From NCBI RefSeq assembly GCF_905475465.1, contig NC_062259.1, positions 3,358,501 to 3,422,500 of the forward strand: 64,000 nt of DNA. Reading direction: 5' to 3'. Origin of the DNA: Pieris napi (Eukaryota; Arthropoda; Insecta; Lepidoptera; Pieridae). The notes under the pieces are model-generated. The model had not been told where the DNA came from, made no database searches, and saw nothing but the letters and a program-made list of their open reading frames with translations. Shown one piece after another: positions 11,871-23,800 of this stretch. How positions within the stretch are numbered: the stretch's first letter is position 1; every line of letters starts with the position of its first letter. The position numbers were made by a program, and so were the translations under genes.

Positions 11871-12126
11871 CATCATCTTATCTATATGCAACTAGATATT
11901 TCATAAAAAAAACTAAGCCATTTTTTATTTCAAAAAATTGCAATATATTCCTAGTTTAACGCCATCTGTTGTATCCAGTTGGCATTGTTATAATAGAATA
12001 ATTAACAAGGTTGTACAACAAATTTAGGCTGACTGACAAATACTAAAACACATATTTTTGATATTGCATTGTAATGTAATTATCAGAGGTGGAATGTAAC
12101 CAGCGACAAATTTCTTATTGACATAC

Positions 12127-12132
12127 TTTATT
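12127..12132 (-). promoter_or_regulatory. Candidate poly(A) signal for the minus-strand MPP-like gene
   Basis: TTTATT on the plus strand is AATAAA on the minus strand, about 290 bases past the stop codon. It was chosen by position and consensus only. Confidence 0.35.
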
Positions 12133-12421
12133 TACACAAACTATTGTAATATTTATGATAGTATTTGATTTAATAATAAAAAGTAATGCTCATTTATGCA
12201 TCAGCCTGACACCTATTGTTTCTTTGTAATACTTTTGATCCATTACATATTCGGTTGGTCAAACTCCTTTACGGTCGACATCAAAGTTCTCTGATGAAAG
12301 AGCGTTTGGCTGAACGAAATAGATGCTCGCTAAGTCCAAAGTTCGTCATTGTATGTTTTAAACGTTGAAATAAGTTTCATACAAATTACAAAGCTAAAAC
12401 TTTAATAAAGCAACAACGTAC

Positions 12422-13831
12422 TTAAAGACGCAACCAATACTGTCCAGCCTGCAATCTGTTATAGTCGGGCAGTTCTTCAGTAGGTCCGACTGCAGCAGTG
12501 ACGAGTGGTTTATTATAAATGCTTGCTTCAGCAACCGCCTTGATTGTTTTTGGGTCTATGCGCGAAAGATCTTGATACATATTCGTCAATGGAGTTCTTT
12601 CGTTCTTCAACATAATCTGTATGCCTATATCAAAAGCGGAGTTTACAACACCTTCGATACGTCGCGCTAATTCCAACTTAGTTATATTGACGGCTCGCTC
12701 TACGTCATTTTTAGTAATCGTAAAACATAAATGCATCCACATATTCTGTATGATGTAAATGACATTCTCAATATTCATGTTGGGCACGACAAAGTATACA
12801 CCCCAGAGACCAACATCACTATGAGCTATATAAAATGATTCTAGAAGTTCACATAAATTACATGTTGCAACTGCTCGGACTGCATCGGAGGCGTGCCTGT
12901 GACTTCCTCCTTGACTTTTGTGCCAAGACCCGATGTGGTTTTTCGCAACTAAAAGCGGTAAATAGTCCAAACTTTTATAGCCTGGTGCTTCAAAAGCGAG
13001 AGAAATATGTGCAAATGGCATTGAATCGTCGCGGAAACGCACTTGAGAGCTCGTGAAACGGCAAGGGCCGTCCTCCGCCTTTGCCTCATATTCGCTACTA
13101 CCAATGTGTCGACTTGCAGCATCTACTATTGTATCTGAAGAGACATCACCGGCTGCTGTGAAAAGCAACCGAGTTGGTTTATAGTGATTTTTCATGAAGT
13201 ATAAGGCGCAATCCCGATTAAATTTATTCACGTTTCTTGAGGGTCCGACAACTCTATTCGCTAAGGGCGTTCCCTGAAAAGCTGTTTCATGTAAATAATC
13301 AAACATAACTTCTCTAGGATTCATGTCGAGATTTTGCATTTCATGCTGTATAACATTCCTTTCACAATCCATCTCTTGGTCCGATAATCCTAATTCGGTA
13401 ACTATTTTTGTTAGTAAACTCACGATATCACCAGCAGATCTGCTCGGACAGACTGCACTGAAAACTTGAAATTCTCGCGTTGTCATGGATGTTATTTTGG
13501 CCTCTAAATCATTTAACTGACAAGCTACTGCTTCGCTATTCATGGAAGTGAATCCCTTGAATGCCATGTGTTCAATAAAATGAGAAAGACCATTTGTATC
13601 ATAATTTTCGAACCTGGATCCGACTCTGGCAAAAAGATTGACGCAAGCCAAAGGGCTTTCAATTCTCTCAGTGACTACTCGTAGTCCATTGGATAGTTCT
13701 AAAGTCTTAACATTTTCTGGTCCTTTACATATTTTCCTTGTATGGTGACGTAAAAAAGTAGAACGCTGATATATTTTCCGAAACATTTTCGTCATTAAAA
13801 ACCGTATTTGCATTATTTTTATAACTGTCAA
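12422..13831 (-). CDS. Mitochondrial-processing-peptidase beta-like protein (intronless copy 1)
   Basis: A single open exon encodes 469 residues of the M16B family (MPP-beta / complex III core 1). In a working MPP the beta subunit uses zinc to cut presequences from proteins imported into the mitochondrial matrix. The zinc motif HFIEH is at residues 84-88 and the third zinc ligand Glu is in IQHEMQ at 164, the expected spacing for HxxEH-X(75)-E. Family landmarks FDYLHETAFQGTPLANRVVG, HYKPTR and DVGLWGVYFV follow in order. The N-terminus (MFRKIYQRSTFLRHHTRKIC from Met16) is basic and looks like a mitochondrial targeting sequence; Met1, 7, 13 and 16 are all possible starts. The lack of introns and the adjacent divergent paralogue suggest retroposition followed by duplication. 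Both have intact active-site motifs. Testis-biased expression is a guess from similar insect retrogenes. Confidence 0.85.
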   Translation of the reverse strand: MTVIKIMQIRFLMTKMFRKIYQRSTFLRHHTRKICKGPENVKTLELSNGLRVVTERIESPLACVNLFARVGSRFENYDTNGLSHFIEHMAFKGFTSMNSEAVACQLNDLEAKITSMTTREFQVFSAVCPSRSAGDIVSLLTKIVTELGLSDQEMDCERNVIQHEMQNLDMNPREVMFDYLHETAFQGTPLANRVVGPSRNVNKFNRDCALYFMKNHYKPTRLLFTAAGDVSSDTIVDAASRHIGSSEYEAKAEDGPCRFTSSQVRFRDDSMPFAHISLAFEAPGYKSLDYLPLLVAKNHIGSWHKSQGGSHRHASDAVRAVATCNLCELLESFYIAHSDVGLWGVYFVVPNMNIENVIYIIQNMWMHLCFTITKNDVERAVNITKLELARRIEGVVNSAFDIGIQIMLKNERTPLTNMYQDLSRIDPKTIKAVAEASIYNKPLVTAAVGPTEELPDYNRLQAGQYWLRL

Positions 13832-14212
13832 GCTTTATGTCAGATTCAAAATGAGTACAATACAGGTGCTATAACTATATAAGACCACACACGATTATAT
13901 ATACTTAAATAACAATAAATAATTTTAATACTTTTCGTTAATTTTATAGGACATTAAGTACACTTTACATTCGGTATAATCCATATACAGAGTTAATTAA
14001 AACACTTTGCCAAGACATATTATTACTAAAACACCTTTTTTGAAAACCCTGACTAAAAAGTAATCACAGTTATGTCATGACAACATTACATGACATCTTG
14101 TTTGTGAATCTGAATCATTGTTAATTAAAAATTAACTTATTTGCGTGATTATTGCAGAGAAACCTAAACAGGTAAACAGGTAAAGTTCTAACGACCTGAA
14201 AGCTAGAGTAAA
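13832..14212. promoter_or_regulatory. Shared upstream region of the two MPP-like genes
   Basis: Only 381 bases separate the two start codons, so both promoters must lie here or the 5' UTRs must extend from exons elsewhere. The sequence is AT-rich. ATTATTGCAG at 14147-14156 ahead of the plus-strand start could be a 3' splice site of a 5' UTR intron, and the repeat AACAGGTAAACAGGTAAAG lies at about 14168-14186. No clear TATA box or initiator was assigned. Confidence 0.45.
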
Positions 14213-15607
14213 ATGTTGAGATTACTTTTTATAAGTGGCGTTCGGAAACATGTACTAAATACGCCACGCAACTATTGCAGATGTATCACGCCTGCATTGA
14301 CACATGTTTATGAATCGGAGCCTATTAATAGTAGCTTATATCCATCTGGATTCATTCTCGTACATGAAGAAAGACATTGCCCCAATGCATGCGTTTCTCT
14401 TACATTTGACGCTGGGTCGAGATATGAATTAGCAAAGGAAAATGGCGTCACACACTTTTTCGAGCATTTGTGTTTTAAAGGAACCAAGAAGAGATCAAAA
14501 AGCAAAATTGAAAATGAGGTGAATGAAATTGGCGGAAAATTTAAATGTTACACAACACGTGAAATGATTGGTTTTAGCGCCGAGTGCTTGTACGAAAATA
14601 TTCCTCAAGCTTTAGATCTGTTGACCGACTGCATATTTAACAATTCCTTGTCCAATACTGAGATAGAAATTCAAAAATGTACTATCTACCAAGAAATGCT
14701 ACAACACGACACTGATCCTTTATCTGTTCTGTTTGATTATATACATACCGCCGCGTTTCAGGGTACGCCGCTAAGTCAATCAGTGATGGGCCCAAGTCAT
14801 AATCTTTACAATTTCAATTCTAGCTCCATAGCAATGTATATAGAAAAAATGTTTGTGCCCCCACGAATGATTTTTTCATGTGTGGGTCCTATGAAGCAAG
14901 AACAGGCATGTAACCTCGCAAATACATACTTAAACAGAAATGTGCCCGATCCTACTATTCCAAGGCGATACAGATTTACTGCAGGTGATATTCGTTACCG
15001 GGACGATTCCATGCACGTAGCGCATATTGCACTAACTTTAGAAGCTCCACCGTTCCCACACGCCGACTATTGGCCCATGTTATTGGCAGCGATGGCGATC
15101 GGAGGTTGGGATAGGTCACAGCCCAGCGGCCTTAACCACTCATGCACACTAGCCCAAGCTGGTGGAGCGGGCATATTTAATTCATATGAGGCATTTTACT
15201 TAGCATATAGAGATGCCGGTCTGTGGGGAGTACATTTCGTTTCACCGCGAATGGAAGTAGACAGCGCTGTCTCATTAATGCAAGGTGAGTTGATGAAATT
15301 ATGCACAATAATTACCGACTCGGAATTAATTAAAACAAAACAACAATTGAAGTGGAAAATTCTGAAAGAAAATGAATCTATAGAGAGTGCTTGTCTTAAT
15401 CACGCGAAATGGGTATTCTATACTAAATTCGCGCCAACGATAAAAGAGAAATTCGCTTCAATAGACAAGTTGGTCGCAGACGATGTAAGACGTGTGTGCT
15501 ACGAGTATGTCTATAGCAAATGTCCCGTTGTCACTGCCATAGGCGCAACGGAAGCTTTACTGCCAAATAGCAGATTGACAGGTGGTATGTACTGGTTGAG
15601 ATTTTGA
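14213..15607 (+). CDS. Mitochondrial-processing-peptidase beta-like protein (intronless copy 2)
   Basis: A single open exon encodes 464 residues and is a paralogue of the gene at 12422-13831 across its whole length (for example FDYIHTAAFQGTPLSQSVMG against FDYLHETAFQGTPLANRVVG, and the shared end YWLR). It keeps the M16 zinc site: HFFEH at 81-85 and Glu161 in IYQEMLQ, with identical spacing to the neighbour. The DAGLWGVHFV segment and RDDSMHVAHIAL are also family landmarks. The N-terminus (MLRLLFISGVRKHVLNTPRN) is hydrophobic and basic, consistent with a mitochondrial presequence. It lacks the glycine-rich loop of the alpha subunit, so it is beta-like or core-1-like. Whether it is a protease, a structural core protein or a testis form cannot be told from sequence alone. 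Confidence 0.85.
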   Translation: MLRLLFISGVRKHVLNTPRNYCRCITPALTHVYESEPINSSLYPSGFILVHEERHCPNACVSLTFDAGSRYELAKENGVTHFFEHLCFKGTKKRSKSKIENEVNEIGGKFKCYTTREMIGFSAECLYENIPQALDLLTDCIFNNSLSNTEIEIQKCTIYQEMLQHDTDPLSVLFDYIHTAAFQGTPLSQSVMGPSHNLYNFNSSSIAMYIEKMFVPPRMIFSCVGPMKQEQACNLANTYLNRNVPDPTIPRRYRFTAGDIRYRDDSMHVAHIALTLEAPPFPHADYWPMLLAAMAIGGWDRSQPSGLNHSCTLAQAGGAGIFNSYEAFYLAYRDAGLWGVHFVSPRMEVDSAVSLMQGELMKLCTIITDSELIKTKQQLKWKILKENESIESACLNHAKWVFYTKFAPTIKEKFASIDKLVADDVRRVCYEYVYSKCPVVTAIGATEALLPNSRLTGGMYWLRF

Positions 15608-18600
15608 AAGTATTAAACAATCTCAGATTTTATTCACGTATCTCATTAAGTTAACATTAGACATAATATTATGTAGACACGCAAAACAGACGTTTAAAGG
15701 CAGATACTAAATATGTACTATCTCTTATAATAGCCCAATATTCTTAACTCCTTACAGTAAAATATAAACAGTTTTGTTTTGCCATATAATTTGCTAAAAT
15801 TTGTTCAGGCGTTTTACGAAAAGGCATATGCTTCTTTTTCTTATTTAATGTATTGAATGGGGTTAAAAATATATATAGTAACGCAATTATAGATTATATT
15901 TATAGTATGAACTAAAGTACATAGGAAAATAAAACAACATTTATAAATTTATAATTTATTGTTTTAAGTAAAGCTAATGTAAATATTAAACACCGATTTC
16001 TGAGTATAATCAAGAGTATATTAGACACATATTACACGAAAATATCGTTATAGACACACATTAAATATTAAATGTAATTATAGCTACCCTGGAGTGGAGG
16101 ATTCTTTTTTAAATATAAATCACAAAATAGAGAGCACAATTAAAAAATTCGTTGATACAAAATGTTAAAACATACTTCAACCTTCAATTAGGATTTAAAA
16201 ATTCAAAATGTTTATCGGCTTACTGTGTGTAAATTTTACAGTATTACATGACAAGTAAAATGTTATACCAGCCTGTAAACGTTTGGGGAAAATAACATTG
16301 CCAATGTTGCGTAATTAATAATTATTGTTCGTTCGATTTACACCCTATGTTATGCATTTCATTTTGACAACTAATGTTACCACCTTTTATATACTGGTTG
16401 GATTTACATAACACCTTAGATTAGACATACAATTTATTATTAGAGAAATTACAGTACATTAAACAATGTAATTTCACTACAGAAATGTTTCATCAATTGT
16501 AGTTGAAAGTAATCGTTATGTCATAAGTTATTTAAATTGGTATAATTGAAATGAGCGTTCGATCTTGTTTTGGTGGATAACGTATTACTCTCCTTCAAAT
16601 TATAATTCAATTAATTCCATTCCACCGAAGCACTAGCACAGGCCAAAAACACTTACCTAGTACATTACACATCACAATCTTAACACCTTGGGTGTATTTT
16701 CTAGCCGATAACAACCATCTATATCGAGATAGGTAACTCGGATGACTCTACTGCGCCGCACATCGCGCCATTAAACGCCACTTTTCTTCACTAAATTTGA
16801 CATACATACAGGTGCACTGATATTCGTTAGCATCTTTGAATGAAACATTGTCAAACAAAAGACATTCGTATAAGAAATTTTTGAAGTGAAGTGAGTGGGC
16901 GCCATTGTGTCGCTCCTTGTTACCCATCTACATCTCTACCTTAATTACTGTGGACCCACGAATTTACCCTACTCGTACGTTTAATATGAGTTTAAAAGCA
17001 TTTTTGTATATTCCAGAAATTTTATTTGTAAGACAAACATTTAAATGGAATTTCAAATTTCTTGGTGATCATTCTGTCTGACACACTTTTTTTTAAAAGT
17101 TCGTATGTCAAAGGAAAATGCTCATAAACTCATATTACTTGTATCATATACCGCTCCTAACATTGACACAACAGCAGCCTTTAATTTAAAGAGATTCGAT
17201 CTCCTCGGACGTAATCACTATAAAGCTCATTTTCGCACAACTTCGGAGAATACTGGCCAATGACATGTGCGTTCTACACGTTAATTCACTCAAATACCGA
17301 TTTTATCAACATCAAAGGTCTAATCTTATGCACTCAGCAGTTGCCATTTATTAAGCTGTTTAAAAAATCTTGCATAATTGTAAAAAAATAATTCTACCCC
17401 CAATATAAATGCGATAAAAATTGGGCCTGAATAATTGTATGATTGATGAAATTAATGTTACAGCATGTCCTAAACGATACATAAAGACTATAAAAATATA
17501 AAACTTAAGAAATATAATTATGGCGACAGGTAAATTGATAGATATAAAGGTCTTGACGAAAATATGTTTCGCGAGTCCATTAGAAAACTATACATTGTAT
17601 TGTAAAAAGCATTGAATCCAAACACACATCATAATCATGATATGTTAATTTCAAAAATTAAAATAATACAATTTGTGCAACTCCCATTTTTCCCAGCGTC
17701 TCGTGACACGATTTGACATAGAATTATTTACGTAATATGGACTCTCTCGCAAACAAATTTTCGTCAAAATCGAACGAGTTACTTCGTAACCAAGACAGCA
17801 AGACACACTAGAAAGTACTTACACACTAATACGATTAAAATTATATGTCATGGTTAAAGACCAGTTACATTACGAGTAATATTTGAGCACTATATTATAT
17901 TCCGTTTAATATTAATATTAATTCTACCAAGTAATGTCAAAAGTGTGACCCATTTCTAAGTTAAACAATCGTGGAACTTCAATAATAGAATTTATTTTGT
18001 TATTACTTAAGTAATCTTTGTAATAACAAACTAGCCTTAAAAAAAATGCTCTATGAAAAGTTAAATTTAGAGTTTTGAGTGGGAAAAAAAGAAAAGAATT
18101 TAAAAAAATCCCTACTGATCTTGATAATAAGATTAATATCTTGCAGGCAACCTTGATGTCATAAATCAAAAAAATATTATGTTGATTTTGGCAGCATAAT
18201 TTAAATAACATAGAAAATAATAATAGTATCAAATTAATCATTCACGATTGCTTAAAATGCGTCTCACTTCTGAAGAAAGATTAAGTGACTTATTAACGGT
18301 CCGTTTTCTTCCAATATAATGAAGAGAAACGATCCGTTATACAGTAAACATTTATATTTGGTTAAATATGCTGACTCCAGCTTTTCATTTCACCTCTAAT
18401 ATTTTGTGATGATATTTTAATTAATAAAACAAAAGTATATAATTGGCTTTAGTTGGCACACTATTTTGTACTTTGTGGAGGCTAGAGACAGCAAAACAAA
18501 ATCTGTTGTGAATTTAATTCAGTTGATTGAGTATTCTCGAAATATGCTGAAATATTTTTTTTAAGAATTTCTTTAAAACTACCAACATTTTCCTCAGTTA

Positions 18601-20807
18601 ATAAATTGAGACAATACTGAATTTAAAATTCTTAATATTTAGATTATATATTAAAGAAAATATATGGTTATTGCAATATATCTATGAAACACACTTCAAT
18701 TTAAATTTATCTGCAGATTAGATAAAATTACAAGAATGCATTTTTTTAAACATGACACTACATATGTATGAGAAATCGCCTTTAATTGATGTATTGTTTT
18801 AAGTACTTAAAATGTGCTTCATAAATTTATTTCACAATCATGTATGTATTGTATTGGTCAAGGTAATTTTAGCCGACGTCAACTTAACACGAAACATCTT
18901 AATGTATTCTTAACTTGCCAAATTACCGAACTTTTTCAGCACATTATTTCGACAAAAAAGTCGAGTGTGGTTCGATCTTTGTGTATGAAGTCTACATTAC
19001 AAAATAAAAAGCATTGGTATATAAACAATTTGGTAAAAAAACAATGTATAAATGCTAAATCAACACAGCTAACAAATCATGGAATGTTGGTTTCTTAATC
19101 TCAATCAATTACAATACGACGGCTTACTCTAAGAGTACTTAATATAAATATTATAAATGTTAATCTTACTCTAAGTCAGGTTGATTACATATCTTAAACC
19201 TAATGGAATGTATATAATTTTTTTCCTTGATCAATATGTTAGTATACCCCTTACAATTAATGGTTAGCAATACCCAAACCTTTAAAATATATAAAATTTT
19301 GAAAAATAAATCCATTTGTGTCAAGTACAAATTTAAAACTAACCTTTAATCTTAATCGTCCGTTAAAATAAATTGTTTCGCCTTCCGTTTTTAAAACAGT
19401 CACAACGTCGTTGAGCTCCGGTGCCGTTCGAGGGCAAAATTCGTAAAATTAAAATTATTTGAGGTGAGAAAGGGACGGCATGACAAAAATCCACATCGCA
19501 TAGCTACCGCTTTCTAACTGGCGACCTCTATTCGATCTTAGTCTAAATTTCACATTTTCGACTTGATTACGATGGGATGAGTCTTTTAGAAATTAAAGCT
19601 AAATGCGGTAAAGTAGACAGAAATCTATTGACAACTTTACCTGTGTCACAACTCAACTAAAATGGCAATTTTCGAATGTCATATGGAATGTATAAATTGC
19701 AGTAATCCACTGTTATAACATGCATGGGTGTTTTAAAACCGATAAATTTATATAAAATCGATATTTTTATTCGACGAGTTTCATATTCATAGAACACAAC
19801 CATCATTTTAGCTCGAATGTTTTATGTACCTCTTAATACAAGTTCTAAACAAGAAATCAACAAAACACACAGCAACCAAAACGACGCCGTAAATCTCAAA
19901 AAATATTGTGCATCACCCATGCTTCATGTAAAATTACTCTTAGAATTAAACTTAGATGGTAAACAGCAAAATATACAAGATAAAAGATGAGGTACAAAAG
20001 ATTGTTATATTAAAGTGAAATTTCGAATCTTGTACTAAAATAATTTCAGTAAAACTCCGTTCCGAGATTATTGTGAACTTAAATCTATAGAACTTAAACT
20101 AAGTAAAGCATTAAAAATGAATATTTTACACATTTTGTACTGTGAGGTTATGTTCATTGTGGTCTTACCTATTATTTTGAAATTCCAATAATAAAAATTT
20201 TGTACACTGTATTAATGGCAATTATTATTAACCTAATTCGGATTGGAGCTGCCCTGTTCCCATTGTACTTAGAATTGTACAGCCGCTTAGCATTACAAAA
20301 GAACCAATTGATTCTTATATATTTAAATGAAAAAAATATTAAATTATAATTTGTCGTACAGGAGTTAACTTATGACAATAATTGGTACTTCAAAACGTTT
20401 TAAAACTAAGTAAGTCACTAACAAATATATCCTGCGTTAAAATAAAACCGATGTAAATTATAAAATCTATAAAATTATTTTTGTTCAATCAGTCTTTGGA
20501 ATGTATATGGTGGAATGTATATTGGAAATAATATATACATACTCAACAGTACCTTTGGTAAGGTCTAAATGAAGCTGTTGTTACTTCCGATCTAAACGCC
20601 ACAAGTCTAATATAATTTTAAATGATTTGTGGCCGTCGAAAAAATTATAAGTAACCAAAATTTGCAAATAAATAGAAACAAGTTTAAAATAAAAGCATTC
20701 TAGTCCGGTTTGAAACAGAAGACCATATTCTTCCACCAGCATTGTTGAGTAAATCGGCGTGCCAGTTCGATCGGGTCAATTAGGTCATCATCCGGTCTCA
20801 CCCTTAA
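15608..20807. other. Gene-free, transposon-poor region; possible long 3' UTR of the BTB gene
   Basis: No coding exon and no recognised transposon is seen in these 5.2 kb, unlike the repeat-dense flanks of the window. AATAAA at about 15929 on the plus strand could end the MPP-like transcript. The rest lies directly downstream of the BTB gene stop codon (20808, minus) and could be its 3' UTR. The two open frames at 17924-18241 and 18814-19098 have no family resemblance and look accidental. Confidence 0.4.
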
Positions 20808-23800
20808 TCATGCTGTCTCTAGTTTTGGTTCTGTCTTCATTAGCGGCTCAACTTGTTGCGGGCCTTCTGCAGCTTGCGGAAACTGGTTGGCCTCGGGCGC
20901 CGTAGCAGTTGCCGTAAATCTGAAACGTTTTATTACTAATAAGGTCCGGGAGTACGGTAATAGACGCTTGTTAACACTTCAATAATATTTAAAGTAATAG
21001 TTCTTGTATTCATAGCGCATGATACAAGAATATATTTATATGTAGTGGTGATGTCGCCAAAAGATCAATGGTGAAATATCCAAGACCAATTCCAATACAA
21101 AAATTTCTGTTATACAGTAATGCTAAAATGGGCCATATACGGACCGCATGTTGCAGTCAAGACGGACTGCAATATGCGGTCGCCGCACGGCGATCTGCAG
21201 TTTCCATACTAAATACATATTCGCAATACACGGACCGCTCGAGCAGTTCCTGAGCAAACCGCATATTGCAGTCGGTCTTGACTGTAACATGCGGTCCGTC
21301 TATGGCCCGCTTTAGTAGACGCAATGTTGACAAAATACAATAATACGGGGATACAGGCTACTATAAATTTTACAGGTTTGAAATTTAAGTAACACTTTTC
21401 ATAGACTACTGAATCTGACGCAAAGCTACAATTTACTATTATAATTTTTAAACACACAGCACTAAAAAAAACAAATATCGCTAAAGCAAAAAAACTCTAT
21501 ACAACAACACTCATAATATGAAAAAATACATACGCATACAGCATTTTCACGTCGGTAATGTCAAACAGCATTGTAATTAGATGCGAAAGATGAAAACTAA
21601 TTAAAACACAAACGTTACAAGCACAGCAAGCCTTATACTGAGGACCGCGTTTATCTGCGCGGATCAATATTGCATCCCAAACCACTTGTCTAGACTGTAA
21701 CGTTTGTCCAAAGTGATTTATACCTTATCTAAACAAATTACGGCTCAAAATTGTTTGCGTGAATGATACAAACATATTTTGGGGGTCTAGTTGACGCAAA
21801 AGCGATGCGCAGATCGATCGGTGATATTATTAGCTGAACCCCAGACAGTTATTATTGATATACATTTGAATATTTCAGACGCACATTTTTTGGGGGTCTA
21901 GTTGACGCAACAGCGATGCGCAGATCGATCGGTGATATAATTAGCTGAACCCCAGACAGATATTATTGTTATACATATGTATATTCCAGACGCCAAGCGT
22001 TTATACATACATACAATACTGTTGCACGCTTGTCAATTACCGTGTAATGTTATTAGATTATTAGTTGCTTGGTTTATTTCAAGACTTAACACTAAAGTTC
22101 CGGAACCTCAAAAAAACAAAAGCAAAAATACTTAAATAAAAAACTTAAAAAACTTGTTTAAAATAAAAAAGTTGAGACCCAGACGAAGCATCTATTCGGT
22201 GCCTCAGCGGCTTTTATAGAACTCTTTTTAACTCCTTTTTTCGATTTACTATAGTATTGATAAAACCAACATATTTTTTTCGCACATTTAGTTATTAGTT
22301 AAAAACGCAGAGCACGCACAGCATTAGATTAACAATTTAGTAAAGTAATAGGGCTAAAGTGTCCAACTTCTATTTGTAGATTTTCTGCGCCCAAACCGAG
22401 ACATATAATGCCTCGAATCCAATATTAATAGGGGTTAATTCTTTTAATAAAAAAAAAGGTTTTGTTCTTATTAGACGCATAGCATCACCCAAGTTTTATT
22501 TTCGCTATTAGCTTAAAAGTGGATATTTTTCGCATATGCAAAGAATTACTAATGTGTTTTTGTTTGTTCAAAAAACGAATAATATTCATTATATACGTGT
22601 GTAGTAGTTAGATATATTAATCATCGTAAATTACACAGGCTAAGACCAAAATTTAATTTACTAAGTTTTTTGTATTAGCAATTTTTTTATTTAGATACTA
22701 AATAATACTCACTTTTCCATTTCCCGATAATCATTCAAATTTTCAGGACGCCACTTATTCTCAACCATGTTATGGACGCTTTAAGAAAAACAAAAGAAAA
22801 TAAATAAATAAATTTAAAAATCTATGATTTTTTTATACATACAAGGTGTTTTTTATTAACAAAAAAAACATATTACGCAGATATGTAATATTGGGAATTC
22901 GTAGATTAAATGTTATTCATTATATTATAACCCTTTACCCCCAAAAAATGCCACTACTACTTTAACACACAAAAGACTATATTTATGGTTATTATCCACA
23001 GTTAAAAAAAAGCTACTTACTCAATACATATTAGAAAATAAAATACATTAATATTTTAGTAAAAACACATACAAAATAAAAAAAACTATAAAGTAAAATT
23101 AGCAAACCAACTTAGCATTTTATCTATGAAGTCCTTGATGTTGCATAAGAAAAGACTAATCAATTTTGTTATTTATTAAAATTACCTTTCATGACGCGTC
23201 GTCGTCTACGCCTACGAAGTGGCATACCCAAGCTTTCCATAAAACTAATGTTATACTAACCATAGCAGGGCGAGCGTTATTCTGTATTTTCTCTAAGTAT
23301 CGTCGAAAATACACGGATTAAGTGTATTTTCTTTTAAATATTAATTATGCCGTATCAACCTGTCTCGACGTTTACAAGCAAAGCAAACATCGCAACGGTC
23401 AATAATTGTGATTTAATTGAGTAAAGTATATTTTTATTGAAATGTTATTGTTAATGTCACGAATTAAATTACTCTCACCCCATTTGATCTCCCTGAGCGC
23501 TAAGTTGCGCAAGATACGCGGCCTGCTTGCGGTGATGATACATATGCACGCGTAAACATGACGGATTACGCATACGTTTCTGGCAAATTTCACATTGCAA
23601 TGTCCCTTCTCTAGTGTCATGTTTGTCTCGTATGTGAACTTTAAGGTTGTAACGATTGGCAAAGAACCGATGACACGACGGACATTTAACACCGCCCGTT
23701 TTGCAGTTCCAACCTATGAGGAAATATAACTCTTGATTTAGCATTGTTTGCATATTTTGACAGCCAATTATCTTTCTTTGTTTGATGCTGCTACACGCGT

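Noticed and set aside
12835..13056. Open frame antisense to the first MPP-like gene
   Set aside because: It lies wholly within the coding sequence of the M16 protein and has no recognisable features.
17924..19098. Two open frames of 94-105 residues in the transposon-poor block
   Set aside because: Composition is Leu/Phe/Lys/Asn-rich as expected from AT-rich DNA, with no domain and no splice partners.
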